DNA of 64,000 bases, taken from the NCBI RefSeq assembly GCF_021155765.1, contig NC_060106.1, positions 11,663,501 through 11,727,500 of the forward strand, in the 5' to 3' direction. This DNA comes from Diprion similis (Eukaryota; Arthropoda; Insecta; Hymenoptera; Diprionidae). The notes beneath the pieces were generated by a model, which saw only the letters and a list, made by a program, of their open reading frames with translations, was not told where the DNA came from and made no database searches. Of this stretch, positions 12,001-23,881 are shown piece after piece. The position numbers and the translations under genes are program-made. Each line of letters begins with the position of its first letter. The stretch's first letter is position 1.

Positions 12001-15000
12001 CCAAAAAACGACAGACGTATTTTCTCAATTTTTCTGCTGCTGGTTTTTCCGTCGTAATTTCTTTGCTATTGGTCCTACGCCTTTTTTGTTGTGTTTTCTG
12101 AGTTCCTGGGCGTCCAATTAGTCTAGAAAGGGTCATACAAATCGATTCGGAGACGAAAAATTCTCGGCTCCAAAAATGACCAAAAAAGTAAGGCTAACCC
12201 CTTTGGATTTCTTGCGAAAATTTCGACGATTCTGAAAAGTGCTGCAATAAATTCTTTCAAGCCCTATTCCGACGTAATTTTGCGAGAGAAATCGATTGGC
12301 CGCAGTCCGAATGCGCTGCGAGCAACGGATCAAAAGTTACAGCCAAAAAACGAAAGACGTATTTTCTCAATTTTTCTGCAGCTGGTTTTTCCGTCGTAAT
12401 TTCTTTGCTATTGGTCCTACGCCTTTTTTAATGTGTTTTCTGAGTTCCTGGGCGTCCAATTAGTCTAGAAAGGGTCATACAAATCGATTCGGAGACGAAA
12501 AATTCTCGGCTCCAAAAATGACCAAAAAAGTAAGGCTAACCCCTTTGGATTTTCTGCGAAAATTTCGACGATTCTGAAAAGTGCTGCAATAAATTCTTTC
12601 AAGCCCTATTCCGACGTAATTTTGCGAGAGAAATCGATTGGCCGCAGTCCGAATGCGCTGCGAGCAACGGATCAAAAGTTACAGCCAAAAAACGGAAGAC
12701 GTATTTTCTGAATTTTTCCGCTGCTGGTTTTTCCGTCGTCATTTCTCTGCTGTTGGTCCTACGCCTTTTTTGTTGTGTTTTCTGAGTTCCTGGGCGTCCA
12801 ATTAGTCTAGAAAGGGTCATACAAATCGATTCGGAGACGAAAAATTCTCGGCTCCAAAAATGACCAGAAAAGTAAGGCTAACCCCTTTGGATTTTTTGCG
12901 AAAATTTCGACGATTCTGAAAAGTGCTGCAATAAATTCTTTCAAGCCCTATTCCGACGTAATTTTGCGAGAGAAATCGATTGGCCGCAGTCCGAATGCGC
13001 TGCGAGCAACGGATCAAAAGTTACAGCCAAAGAACGAAAGACGTATTTTCTCAATTTTTCTGCTGCTGGTTTTTCCGTCGTCATTTCTCTGCTGTTAGTC
13101 CTACGCCTTTTTTGTTGTGTTTTCTGAGTTCCTGGGCGTCCAATTGGTCTAGAAAGGGTAATACAAATCGATTCGGAGACGAAAAATTCTCGGCTCCAAA
13201 AATGACCAAAAAAGTAAGGCTAACCCCTTTGGATTTTTTGCGAAAATTTCGACGATTCTGAAAAGTGCTGCAATAAATTCTTTCAAGCCCTATTCCGACG
13301 TAATTTTGCGAGAGAAATCGATTGACCGCAGTCCGAATGCGCTGCGAGCAACGGATCAAAAGTTACAGCCAAAAAACGAAAGACGTATTTTCTCAATTTT
13401 TCTGCAGCTGGTTTTTCCGTCGTAATTTCTTTGCTATTGGTCCTACGCCTTTTTTAATGTGTTTTCTGAGTTCCTGGGCGTCCAATTAGTCTAGAAAGGG
13501 TCATACAAATCGATTCGGAGACGAAAAATTCTCGGCTGCAAAAATGACCAAAAAAGTAAGGCTAACCCCTTTGGATTTTCTGCGAAAATTTCGACGATTC
13601 TGAAAAGTGCTGCAATAAATTCTTTCAAGCCCTATTCCGACGTAATTTTGCGAGAGAAATCGATTGGCCGCAGTCCGAATGCGCTGCGAGCAACGGATCA
13701 AAAGTTACAGCCAAAAAACGGAAGACGTATTTTCTGAATTTTTCCGCTGCTGGTTTTTCCGTCGTCATTTCTCTGCTGTTGGTCCTACGCCTTTTTTGTT
13801 GTGTTTTCTGAGTTCCTGGGCGTCCAATTAGTCTAGAAAGGGTCATACAAATCGATTCGGAGACGAAAAATTCTCGGCTCCAAAAATGACCAGAAAAGTA
13901 AGGCTAACCCCTTTGGATTTTTTGCGAAAATTTCGACGATTCTGAAAAGTGCTGCAATAAATTCTTTCAAGCCCTATTCCGACGTAATTTTGCGAGAGAA
14001 ATCGATTGGCCGCAGTCCGAATGCGCTGCGAGCAACGGATCAAAAGTTACAGCCAAAGAACGAAAGACGTATTTTCTCAATTTTTCTGCTGCTGGTTTTT
14101 CCGTCGTCATTTCTCTGCTGTTAGTCCTACGCCTTTTTTGTTGTGTTTTCTGAGTTCCTGGGCGTCCAATTGGTCTAGAAAGGGTAATACAAATCGATTC
14201 GGAGACGAAAAATTCTCGGCTCCAAAAATGACCAAAAAAGTAAGGCTAACCCCTTTGGATTTTTTGCGAAAATTTCGACGATTCTGAAAAGTGCTGCAAT
14301 AAATTCTTTCAAGCCCTATTCCGACGTAATTTTGCGAGAGAAATCGATTGACCGCAGTCCGAATGCGCTGCGAGCAACGGATCAAAAGTTACAGCCAAAA
14401 AACGAAAAACGTATTTTCTCAATTTTTCTGCTGCTGGTTTTTCCGTCGTCATTTCTCTGCTGTTGGTCCTACGCCTTTTTTGTTGTGTTTTCTGAGTTCC
14501 TGGGCGTCCAATTAGTCTAGAAAGGGTCATACAAATCGATTCGGAGACGAAAAATTCTCGGCTCCAAAAATGACCAAAAAAGTAAGGCTAACCCCTTTGG
14601 ATTTTTTGCGAAAATTTTGACGATTCTGAAAAGTGCTGCAATAAATTCTTTCAAGCCCTATTCCGACGTAATTTTGAGAGAGTAATCGATTGGCCGCAGT
14701 CCGAATGCGCTGCGAGCAACGGATCAAAAGTTACAGCCAAAAAACGAAAGACGTATTTTCTCAATTTTTCTGCTGCTGGTTTTTCCGTCGTAATTTCTTT
14801 GCTATTGGTCCTACGCCTTTTTTGTTGTGTTTTCTGAGTTCCTGGGCGTCCAATTAGTCTAGAAAGGGTCATACAAATCGATTCGGAGACGAAAAATTCT
14901 CGGCTCCAAAAATGACCAAAAAAGTAAGGCTAACCCCTTTGGATTTTTTGCGAGAATTTCGACGATTCTGAAAAGTGCTGCAATAAATTCTTTCAAGCCC

Positions 15001-18000
15001 TATTCCGACGTAATTTTGCGAGAGAAATCGATTGACCGCAGTCCGAATGCGCTGCGAGCAACGGATCAAAAGTTACAGCCAGAAAACGAAAAACGTATTT
15101 TCTCAATTTTTCTGCTGCTGGTTTTTCCGTCGTCATTTCTCTTCTGTTGGTCCTACGCCTTTTTTGTTGTGTTTTCTGAGTTCCTGGGCGTCCAATTAGT
15201 CTAGAAAGGGTCATACAAATCGATTCGGAGACGAAAAATTCTCGGCTCCAAAAATGACCAAAAAAGTAAGGCTAACCCCTTTGGATTTTTCGCGAAAATT
15301 TCGACGATTCTGAAAAGTGCTGCAATAAATTCTTTCAAGCCCTATTCCGACGTAATTTTGAGAGAGAAATCGATTGGCCGCAGTCCGAATGCGCTGCGAG
15401 CAACGGATCAAAAGTTACAGCCAAAAAACGAAAGACGTATTTTCTCAATTTTTCTGCTGCTGGTTTTTCTGTCGTAATTTCTTTGCTATTGGTCCTACGC
15501 CTTTTTTGTTGTGTTTTCTGAGTTCCTGGGCGTCCAATTAGTCTAGAAAGGGTCATACAAATCGATTCGGAGACGAAAAATTCTCGGCTCCAAAAATGAC
15601 CAAAAAAGTAAGGCTAACCCTTTTGGATTTTTTGCGAAAATTTCGACGATTCTGAAAAGTGCTGCAATAAATTCTTTCAAGCCCTATTCCGACGTAATTT
15701 TGCGAGAGAAATCGATTGACCGCAGTCCGAATGCGCTGCGAGCAACGGATCGAAAGTTACAGCCAAAAAACGAAAAACGTATTTCCTCAATTTTTCTGCT
15801 GCTGGTTTTTCCGTCGTCATTTCTCTGCTGTTGGTCCTACGCCTTTTTTGTTGTGTTTTCTGAGTTCCTGGGCGTCCAATTAGTCTAGAAAGAGTCATAC
15901 AAATCGATTCGGAGACGAAAAATTCTCGGCTCCAAAAATGACCAAAAAAGTAAGGCTAACCCCTTTGGATTTTTTGCGAAAATTTCGACGATTCTGAAAA
16001 GTGCTGCAATAAATTCTTTCAAGCCCTATTCCGACGTAATTTTGAGAGAGAAATCGATTGGCCGCAGTCCGAATGCGCTGCGAGCAACGGATCACAAGTT
16101 ACAGCCAAAAAACGAAAGACGTATTTTCTCAATTTTTCTGCTGCTGGTTTTTCCGTCGTAATTTCTTTGCTATTGGTCCTACGCCTTTTTTGTTGTGTTC
16201 TCTGAGTTCCTGGGCGTCCAATTAGTCTATAAAGGGTCATACAAATCGATTCGGAGACGAAAAATTCTCGGCTCCAAAAATGACCAAAAAAGTAAGGCTA
16301 ACCCTTTTGGATTTTTTGCGAAAATTTCGACGATTCTGAAAAGTGCTGCAATAAATTCTTTCAAGCCCTATTCCGACGTAATTTTGCGAGAGAAATCGAT
16401 TGACCGCAGTCCGAATGCGCTGCGAGCAACGGATCAAAAGTTACAGCCAAAAAACGAAAAACGTATTTTCTCAATTTTTCTGCTGCTGGTTTTTCCGTCG
16501 TCATTTCTCTGCTGTTGGTCCTACGCCTTTTTTGTTGTGTTTTCTGAGTTCCTGGGCGTCCAATTAGTCTAGAAAGGGTCATACAAATCGATTCGGAGAC
16601 GAAAAATTCTCGGCTCCAAAAATGACCAAAAAAGTAAGGCTAACCCCTTTGGATTTTTTGCGAAAATTTTGACGATTCTGAAAAGTGCTGCAATAAATTC
16701 TTTCAAGCCCGATTCCGACGTAATTTTGCGAGAGAAATCGATTGACCGCAGTCCGAATGCGCTGCGAGCAACGGATCAAAAGTTACAGCCAAAAAACGAA
16801 AGACGTATTTTCTCAATTTTTCTGCTGCTGGTTTTTCCGTCGTAATTTCTTTGCTATTGGTCCTACGCCTTTTTTGTTGTGTTTTCTGAGTTCCTGGGCG
16901 TCCAATTAGTCTAGAAAGGGTCATACAAATCGATTCGGAGACGAAAAATTCTCGGCTCCAAAAATGACCAAAAAAGTAAGGCTAACCCCTTTGGATTTTT
17001 TGCGAAAATTTCGACGATTCTGAAAAGTGCTGCAATAAATTCTTTCAAGCCCTATTCCGACGTAATTTTGCGAGAGAAATCGATTGACCGCAGTCCGAAT
17101 GCGCTGCGAGCAACGGATCAAAAGTTACAGCCAAAAAACGAAAAACGTATTTCCTCAATTTTTCTGCTGCTGGTTTTTCCGTCGTCATTTCTCTGCTGTT
17201 GGTCCTACGCCTTTTTTGTTGTGTTTTCTGAGTTCCTGGGCGTCCAATTAGTCTAGAAAGAGTCATACAAATCGATTCGGAGACGAAAAATTCTCGGCTC
17301 CAAAAATGACCAAAAAAGTAAGGCTAACCCCTTTGGATTTTTTGCGAAAATTTCGACGATTCTGAAAAGTGCTGCAATAAATTCTTTCAAGCCCTATTCC
17401 GACGTAATTTTGAGAGAGAAATCGATTGGCCGCAGTCCGAATGCGCTGCGAGCAACGGATCAAAAGTTACAGCCAAAAAACGAAAGACGTATTTTCTCAA
17501 TTTTTCTGCTGCTGGTTTTTCCGTCGTAATTTCTTTGCTATTGGTCCTACGCCTTTTTTGTTGTGTTTTCTGAGTTCCTGGGCGTCCAATTAGTCTAGAA
17601 AGGGTCATACAAATCGATTCGGAGACGAAAAATTCTCGGCTCTAAAAATGACCAAAAAAGTAAGGCTAACCCCTTTGGATTTTTTGCGAAAATTTCGACG
17701 ATTCTGAAAAGTGCTGCAATAAATTCTTTCAAGCCCTATTCCGACGTAATTTTGCGAGAGAAATCGATTGACCGCAGTCCGAATGCGCTGCGAGCAACGG
17801 ATCAAAAGTTACAGCCAAAAAACGAAAAACGTATTTTCTCAATTTTTCTGCTGCTGGTTTTTCCGTCGTCATTTCTCTGCTGTTGGTCCTACGCGTTTTT
17901 TGTTGTGTTTTCTGAGTTCCTGGGCGTCCAATTAGTCTAGAAAGGGTCATACAAATCGATTCGGAGACGAAAAATTCTCCGCTCCAAAAATGACCAAAAA

Positions 18001-19875
18001 AGTAAGGCTAACCCCTTTGGATTTTTTGCGAAAATTTCGACGATTCTGAAAAGTGCTGCAATAAATTCTTTCAAGCCCTATTCCGACGTAATTTTGCGAG
18101 AGAAATCGATTGGCAGCAGTCCGAATGCGCTGCGAGCAACGGATCAAAAGTTACAGCCAAAAAACGAAAGACGTATTTTCTCAATTTTTCTGCTGCTGGT
18201 TTTTCCGTCGTCATTTCTCTGCTGTTAGTCCTACGCCTTTTTTGTTGTGTTTTCTGAGTTCCTGGGCGTCCAATTGGTCTAGAAAGGGTCATACAAATCG
18301 ATTCGGAGACAAAAAATTCTCGGCTCCAAAAATGACCAAAAAAGTAAGGCTAACCCCTTTGGATTTTTTGCGAAAATTTCGACGATTCTGAAAAGTGCTG
18401 CAATAAATTCTTTCAAGCCCTATTCCGACGTAATTTCGCGAGAGAAATCGATTGGCCGCAGTCCGAATGCGCTGCGAGCAACGGATCAAAAGTTACAGCC
18501 AAAAAACGGAAGACGTATTTTCTCAATTTTTCTGCTGCTGGTTTTTCCGTCGTCATTTCTCTGCTCTTGGTCCTACGCCTTTTTTGTTGTGTTTTCTGAG
18601 TTCCTGGGCGTCCAATTAGTCTAGAAAGGGTCATACAAATTGATTCGGAGACAAAAAATTCTCGGCTCCAAAAATGACCAAAAAAGTAAGGCTAACCCCT
18701 TTGGATTTTTTGCGAAAATTTCGACGATTCTGAAAAGTGCTGCAATAAATTCTTTCAAGCCCTATTCCGACGTAATTTTGCGAGAGAAATCGATTGGCCG
18801 CAGTCCGAATGCGCTGCGAGCAACGGATCAAAAGTTACAGCCAAAAAACGAAAGACGTATTTTCTCAATTTTTCTGCTGCTGGTTTTTCCGTCGTCATTT
18901 CTCTGCTGTTGGTCCTACGCCTTTTTTGTTGTGTTTACTGAGTTCCTGGGCGTCCAATTAGTCTAGAAAGGGTCATACAAATCGATTCGGAGACAAAAAA
19001 TTCTCGGCTCCAAAAATGACCAAAAAAGTAAGGCTAACCCCTTCGGATTTTTTGCGAAAATTCCGACGATTCTGAAAAGTGCTGCAATAAATTCTTTCAA
19101 GCCCTATTCAGACGTAATCTTGCGAGAGAAATCGATTGGCCGCAGTCCGAATGCGCTGCGAGCAACGGATCAGAAGTTACAGCCAAAAAACGAAAGACGT
19201 ATTTTCTCAATTTTTCTGCTGCTGGTTTTTCCATCGCAATTTCTTTGCTATTGGTCCTACGCTTGTTTTGTTGTGTTTTCTGAGTTCCTGGGCGTCCAAT
19301 TAGTCTAGAAAGGGTCATACAAATTGATTCGGAGACAAAAAATTCTCGGCTCCAAAAATGACCAAAAAAGTAAGGCTAACCCCTTTGGATTTTTTGCGAA
19401 AATTTCGACGATTCTGAAAAGTGCTGCAATAAATTCTCTCAAGCCCTATTCCGACGTAATTTTGCGAGAGAAATCGATTGGCCGCAGTCCGAATGCGCTG
19501 CGAGCAACGGATCAAAAGTTACAGCCAAAAAACGAAAGACGTATTTTCTCAATTTTTCTGCTGCTGCTTTTCCCGTCGTCATTTCTCTGCTGTTGGTCCT
19601 ACGCCTTTTTTGTTGTGTTTTCTGAGTTCCTGGGCGTCCATTCAGTCTGGAAAGGGTCATACAAATCGATTCGGAGACGAAAATTTCTTGGCTCCAAAAA
19701 TGACCGAAAAAGTAAGGCTAACCCTTTTGGATTTTTCGCGAAAATTCAGACGATTCTGAAAAGTGCTGCAATAAATTCTTTCACGCACTATTCCGACGTA
19801 ATTTCGTGAGAGAAATCGATTGAGCGTAGGCCGAATACTCCGCGAGCATTGGGTTAGGAGGTACAGCTACATTGA
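1..19875. repeat. 342-bp satellite DNA array, about 58 head-to-tail monomers
   Basis: The same 342-bp unit recurs from the first base. Taking the 10-mer GCGCTGCGAG as unit start, it begins at 1, 343, 685 and so on; the degraded equivalent of unit 59 is still in phase at 19,837, so about 58 units pass with no net insertion or deletion. Monomers differ by scattered substitutions. Two recurrent states are GTCGTAATTTCTTTGC versus GTCGTCATTTCTCTGC, and the CGAGAG or GAGAG motif is preceded by TTTTG, TTTCG or similar. The 9-mer AAATCGATT occurs twice per unit, 150 bp apart, which is not a half period, so the unit is not an obvious dimer of 171. The array continues beyond the left edge. Short open frames recur on both strands in every unit, but their differences change amino acids freely, so I treat them as non-coding. 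Family identity is unknown to me; satellites of this kind usually lie in pericentromeric or other heterochromatin. Confidence 0.97.
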
Positions 19876-20239
19876 TCGCAATCTGCAGAGGGATTTTTCT
19901 AACGGTGGGGAAGATAAATCAGAAAATCACAGTTACTATCAGTAATCGTTTATTTAACGAGCCTTAGTACCAGTACAAGAGGTTGGGCGTCAGTGTCTCG
20001 TAATTCACCAAGTTTTCACATAATATAAAAGTATTGACAAAAGAATTGTAGCACGTAGTATGAACGAACATTGAACAATGTGTCTGAGTAATAAAATTGG
20101 AAGATGGTACGCAATTTATATCACCTTCAGCAGAATAAGAAAAACATTATATCAGACAGTCATTGTCACAGACACTTTGTATAGTTCACTCAATAAATGC
20201 TGATGTATCGTATTTATTCCACGTCATCTGGACCAAAAT
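19876..20239. other. Spacer between satellite edge and remnant monomer
   Basis: After the last in-phase satellite similarity (to about 19,875) the sequence becomes unrelated AT-rich DNA. I see no coding frame, RNA gene or repeat in it. Confidence 0.5.
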
Positions 20240-20550
20240 AAACTAAAGTATTGAATTTTTCCATAATTAATACATATTCGCTTTGCCGCCTTCCAACGAC
20301 GATTAAAACGGCTGTTTTGGAATACTCGAAATCCAATCAGTCTAGAAAGAGTCGTACGATTGCATTCTGAGTGAAAATTTGATGCTTCAGCAATCCTGAA
20401 ACAAATAAAGCTTGCCCTCCTCGATTTTTGGTGAAAACTTCGACAATTCGACAAAATGATGGAAATGTATGATAATGATAAATTTACCAGAGAAATGGAT
20501 TGCGCTTAGTTTGAATACGCTGCGAGCAACGGATCAAGCGTTACAGTCCA
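20240..20550. repeat. Isolated diverged satellite monomer remnant
   Basis: A partial, strongly mutated copy of the 342-bp unit in the same orientation as the array. Clear anchors are TCCAATCAGTCTAGAAAGAG at 20,332 (array: TCCAATTAGTCTAGAAAGGG), AGAGAAATGGATTG near 20,490, and ACGCTGCGAGCAACGGATCA at 20,517. Order and spacing of the anchors match the unit with small length changes, unlike the indel-free array. It ends near 20,550. It is out of the selection or homogenisation that keeps the main array uniform. Confidence 0.85.
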
Positions 20551-21618
20551 GCTCTTTGGGAAGAATTCACACTACACCTACGCCTACCGAGACCAAGGGC
20601 TCAGCTGACGGACGTGTCTAGTGGGACAGCCTGTACTTTAAATTCTATTTCTGTTTCCAGTTATAATTAACCACTGAAGAAAGCGCTGCGTGCTGTAGGC
20701 ACAAGACCACTCGTGCCGGGTGTTCGTTAGTCCGCGGCGAATAGGCGTTTGGGTTCTTCGTCCGTGAAGGACTCGAGTTGGTAAATTAGACTTATGTCTT
20801 TCCACCGGTATGTAGGAATTAAGTTCGTCGTGACGGTGTATTCAGTCTAATCGGTGAGTCGTAACGAAACTGTGTGATTGAGGCATCTCATTGTGCCTAA
20901 TTATATATAGATTTCGAACTGTAGCTAGACCGTCCGCCAGAATTTCCTCCAAAAATTTGTATTCGAATAAAATAGTTGATGATATAATCGGTCAGTGTAT
21001 CTCGTGCAGATTCCTTCTGTGAGGTATAATCATAAAAGTGGCTCGCAGGGTGGGCTATCTCAAGTCTAAGATATTTCGTGATTACTCACGAAATATTTAC
21101 CAATTGGAATGAAAGGGTATTTTCGGGTAACCGTGATCCTATAGAATTGGTGACATACACTTTTGCAATTTTTCCAAAATTGTATATGAAAATTGAGAAA
21201 CAGTGACAGTGAGGTTTATTTAAGCCACATAGCCTTATCGCATCAGCACTGATAACTACGCATACATTCGTAATTAGTTGTTTCATGCTAGTGGACTGAA
21301 GTTCGCAGTCTTGATAGATGGAAAAGTAGTCACGATTATGCAAAGACTAAGGATCTGCCGGAGGATTGTAATAATACAAGTCGGCTCAATCTCTCGCGAT
21401 CACGAAACAATTGATGGATTTACGAGCGCGTTTGAGGTATTTTAAATATTCTCGTGTTTTTGCAGTATAGGGAGTAGCCGTAAATCAGATAGATTTACGA
21501 TAAAATATGCATTTATTATATGGCACACAATTTGGTAGATAACTTTTATGGGACAGCAGGTATAGTTATCATCGATCAAATACGCGCCTCGTCCGGTTGA
21601 CTGCCGAAAGATACAGCG
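20551..21618. other. Intergenic region, 5' flank of the SmydA gene
   Basis: No supported coding frame or RNA gene. The 20,640-20,920 part is richer in G and C than its surroundings and has several short CG-containing words, but I could not assign it to a known element. The segment just before 21,619 should hold the promoter and 5' leader of the SmydA gene; I see no convincing core promoter motif. Confidence 0.4.
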
Positions 21619-23439
21619 ATGGGGTCTGATAACGTCGAGGGTGCCTGTGCGATCTGCGAAAAACTTGCGACGCTGAGATGCAGTAATTGCAAGGCGCAAT
21701 TCTATTGCACCAAGGAACATCAGAAGGATGACTGGTCCCGGCACAAGACCGCTTGTAGATCATGGGAGATCCGCGAGAGTCGGGAACTGGGTCGGCACTT
21801 GTTGGCCGCCAGGGACTTGGACGCCGGTGACCTCGTGGTCTGCGAACCGCCTTTGGTCTGGGGTCCAGCACCCCATTCTCTCGAGCGGGTCTGCGTTGGT
21901 TGCGGAAGTCGACAGACCCACGGTAGGTGTCCAGGGTGTACCTGGCCCGCTTGCAGCCCCCGATGCCTGGGCCTGATGGACCACGACCGGCACGGAACGG
22001 AGTGTGCCATTCTGGCCAAATGCAGGATATTGCCAAGGTACGTACGGTCGAGCTTTTTGCAGACTTTCAAAGTGATTAATGTCGAATGGAACTTGTTCTG
22101 ATCACACCAGGACATATCGCCGGTCAAAATCTAAATATTCTTTCGTTGAGAAATGTAGTTGAGCAATAAGTCAAATACGAAATAAATTTTCAGATGCGAC
22201 CTCCTATTGCCTCTACGTTTCTTGCTGCTTCGGAGGCGAAGCCCGAAACGTTGGGCTTTGCTGGAGGCCCTTCAAAGCCACGATGACTCACGTGGTCCTG
22301 GCACCGAAGCCCACGAGGAAATGCTCAGCCTGAGAGAACACTTGGCACCGTTTCTGGCAATGGACCAGGCGGCAGCTGACGCATTTCCTCGGGTCTGTGG
22401 TCTCATCGACGTCAACGCGCTGGAGACAAACCCACCCGAGGGTTCTGCTGCTCTCTACGAAACGGCCTGCCTCCTCGAGCACAACTGTATCGCAAACACG
22501 AGGCACAGCTTCTCCATAGACGCCAAAGGTCGGCCCTGCATCACCGTTCGCACCGTTACCACCGTCCGGAAGTCAGTTCAGGAAACCACCACAAGTCTCG
22601 ATTTTTATTTGTGATAGTTTTCTGTCATTCGTCAGTCAATATACATGCATTTACCCTCCACCAGGGGAGAGCACCTTAGCACCACCTACACGCACGCCTT
22701 GTGGGCAACCCGGAGTCGCCGCGAACACCTCCTTGCAACGAAGTACTTCTCATGTCGTTGTCAACGTTGCGCTGACCCCACAGAATTAGGAACACATCTA
22801 GGCACTTTAGTCTGCCCATGTGGTCCAGGCCTTGTCTTGCCCAGAGATCCCTTGGACTCGGAGACCGAGTGGTTTTGCAATGCTTGCCCGGGGGTGCTGA
22901 CCTCAATGGAAGTGATGCAGCTGACAGAGAGACTCGGCGAGGAAGTTGAAGGTGCCATGGAGCTCGCGAGTCGAAATGCCCTTGCGGATTTATTATCCAG
23001 GTAAGGATGGTTTGGAAAAAATGTCCTCTCATTCAGCTGTCTAAGAATTTGATGATAGGTCAGGCTCTTCGAGGAAGAAGAATGCCGATTTTTCTCTATT
23101 CAAGAACTTGGTTTCTCGCTTTGTTTCAGACTACAAGTACTACTGCATCCTGGGCATCAACACTGTCTCACTGTTGGCCATTCATTGATGCAGCTTTTGC
23201 CCCCTGATGACCATCAGAAGGCCGAAATTTGCAGACGTGTGATACAGACAACCCAAGTGCTAGACCCTTACGGCAGTCGCCTCGCTCTCTACACAGCGGT
23301 GGCCCTTAGGGAGCTATCATTGGCCCCAGGGGAAGACCGCGTGGACCTGCTCTGCAGGGCAACCAAACTTTTAAAACTTGAGCCGCCGAACAGCCCCGGA
23401 GAGAAACTTCTCAGGCTGCTAGAAGCGGAACTGCTTTAG
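21619..23439 (+). CDS. SmydA-type SET and MYND domain protein (480 aa, 4 exons)
   Basis: Exons 21,619-22,037, 22,194-22,571, 22,665-23,000 and 23,130-23,439; all introns are GT-AG and the joined frame is 481 codons with stop. Residues 10-46 form a MYND zinc finger (C10, C13, C21, C24, C30, H34, H42, C46) with the usual YCTKEHQ and RHK stretches. A split SET domain follows: GRHLLAARDLDAGD in exon 1, the LLEHNC-IANTRHSF core in exon 2, GEHLSTTYTHALW in exon 3, then a cysteine-rich post-SET segment (FSCRCQRCADP, CPCG, FCNAC). Exon 4 encodes a helical tail beginning LQVLLHPGHQHC. This is the arthropod SmydA layout, the family of Drosophila msta. Members are presumed protein lysine methyltransferases or protein-binding adaptors, in nucleus or cytoplasm. 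The SET core reads EHNC-IAN rather than NHSC-xPN, so catalysis is uncertain. The start was chosen because the MYND finger begins nine residues later, as in the family. It lies beside the satellite and converges on the GPCR gene. Confidence 0.9.
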
Positions 23440-23881
23440 ATTTATTAAGTTCCGTCGAGGAATCAAGATTAACCCCTTCCATCCGCTCCAGATCGCATTC
23501 GGAATGTTAGGTTTAGATTTCGGAGTAAGGTTCGATTTGCATTGCCTTGGAACTCAGCTCAGTTTGACATTAAAAAATATGGAGAATTGGAGGCAAAGGG
23601 ACGACTGGAGTGGGTTCTTATAATTTATACCACAAGACAATAAACGCATAGATGTATTCCTTTATAATGCTGTATAAAAGTCCAATGGAAATAAGGATAA
23701 GGGTGCGTTTTTCTATTTTCTACCTGTCTACCCTCGTATATCAGGACCTTGGCTAGTTCAATGTGAGATTGTTGGCAAAAAACAGTGACTTAGAGTATCC
23801 ATTGTATGATACTTAATATATGATAAAAGTAGGTGAACAATTTGCTACAGTCATAAATAATGTCAAATAAAACAGTTAAGT
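23440..23881. other. Convergent intergenic space, 3' UTRs of SmydA and GPCR genes
   Basis: Tail-to-tail spacing of 442 bp between two stop codons. Apart from AATAAA signals on the plus strand I see nothing else; no canonical AATAAA is visible on the minus strand for the receptor. Confidence 0.5.
23639..23644 (+). promoter_or_regulatory. Candidate polyadenylation signal AATAAA of the SmydA gene
   Basis: AATAAA lies 200 nt after the SmydA stop codon. Another AATAAA on the same strand at 23,866 is almost at the end of the opposing receptor gene, so the nearer one is preferred. Confidence 0.5.

Noticed and set aside
19324-19809. 161-codon plus frame at the array edge
   Set aside because: It is satellite sequence in which two monomer frames fuse by loss of a stop; no recognisable protein.
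1-19875. Conserved 66-, 73- and 62-codon open frames on both strands of every satellite monomer
   Set aside because: They recur because the DNA is homogenised. Variants between monomers change amino acids freely (Q/R/L, A/V, K/R, S/A, P/L), frames overlap on opposite strands, and stops come and go.
20860-20930. Hammerhead-ribozyme-like words (GGTGAGTCG, ACGAAAC)
   Set aside because: The essential CTGATGA core and matching stems are absent.
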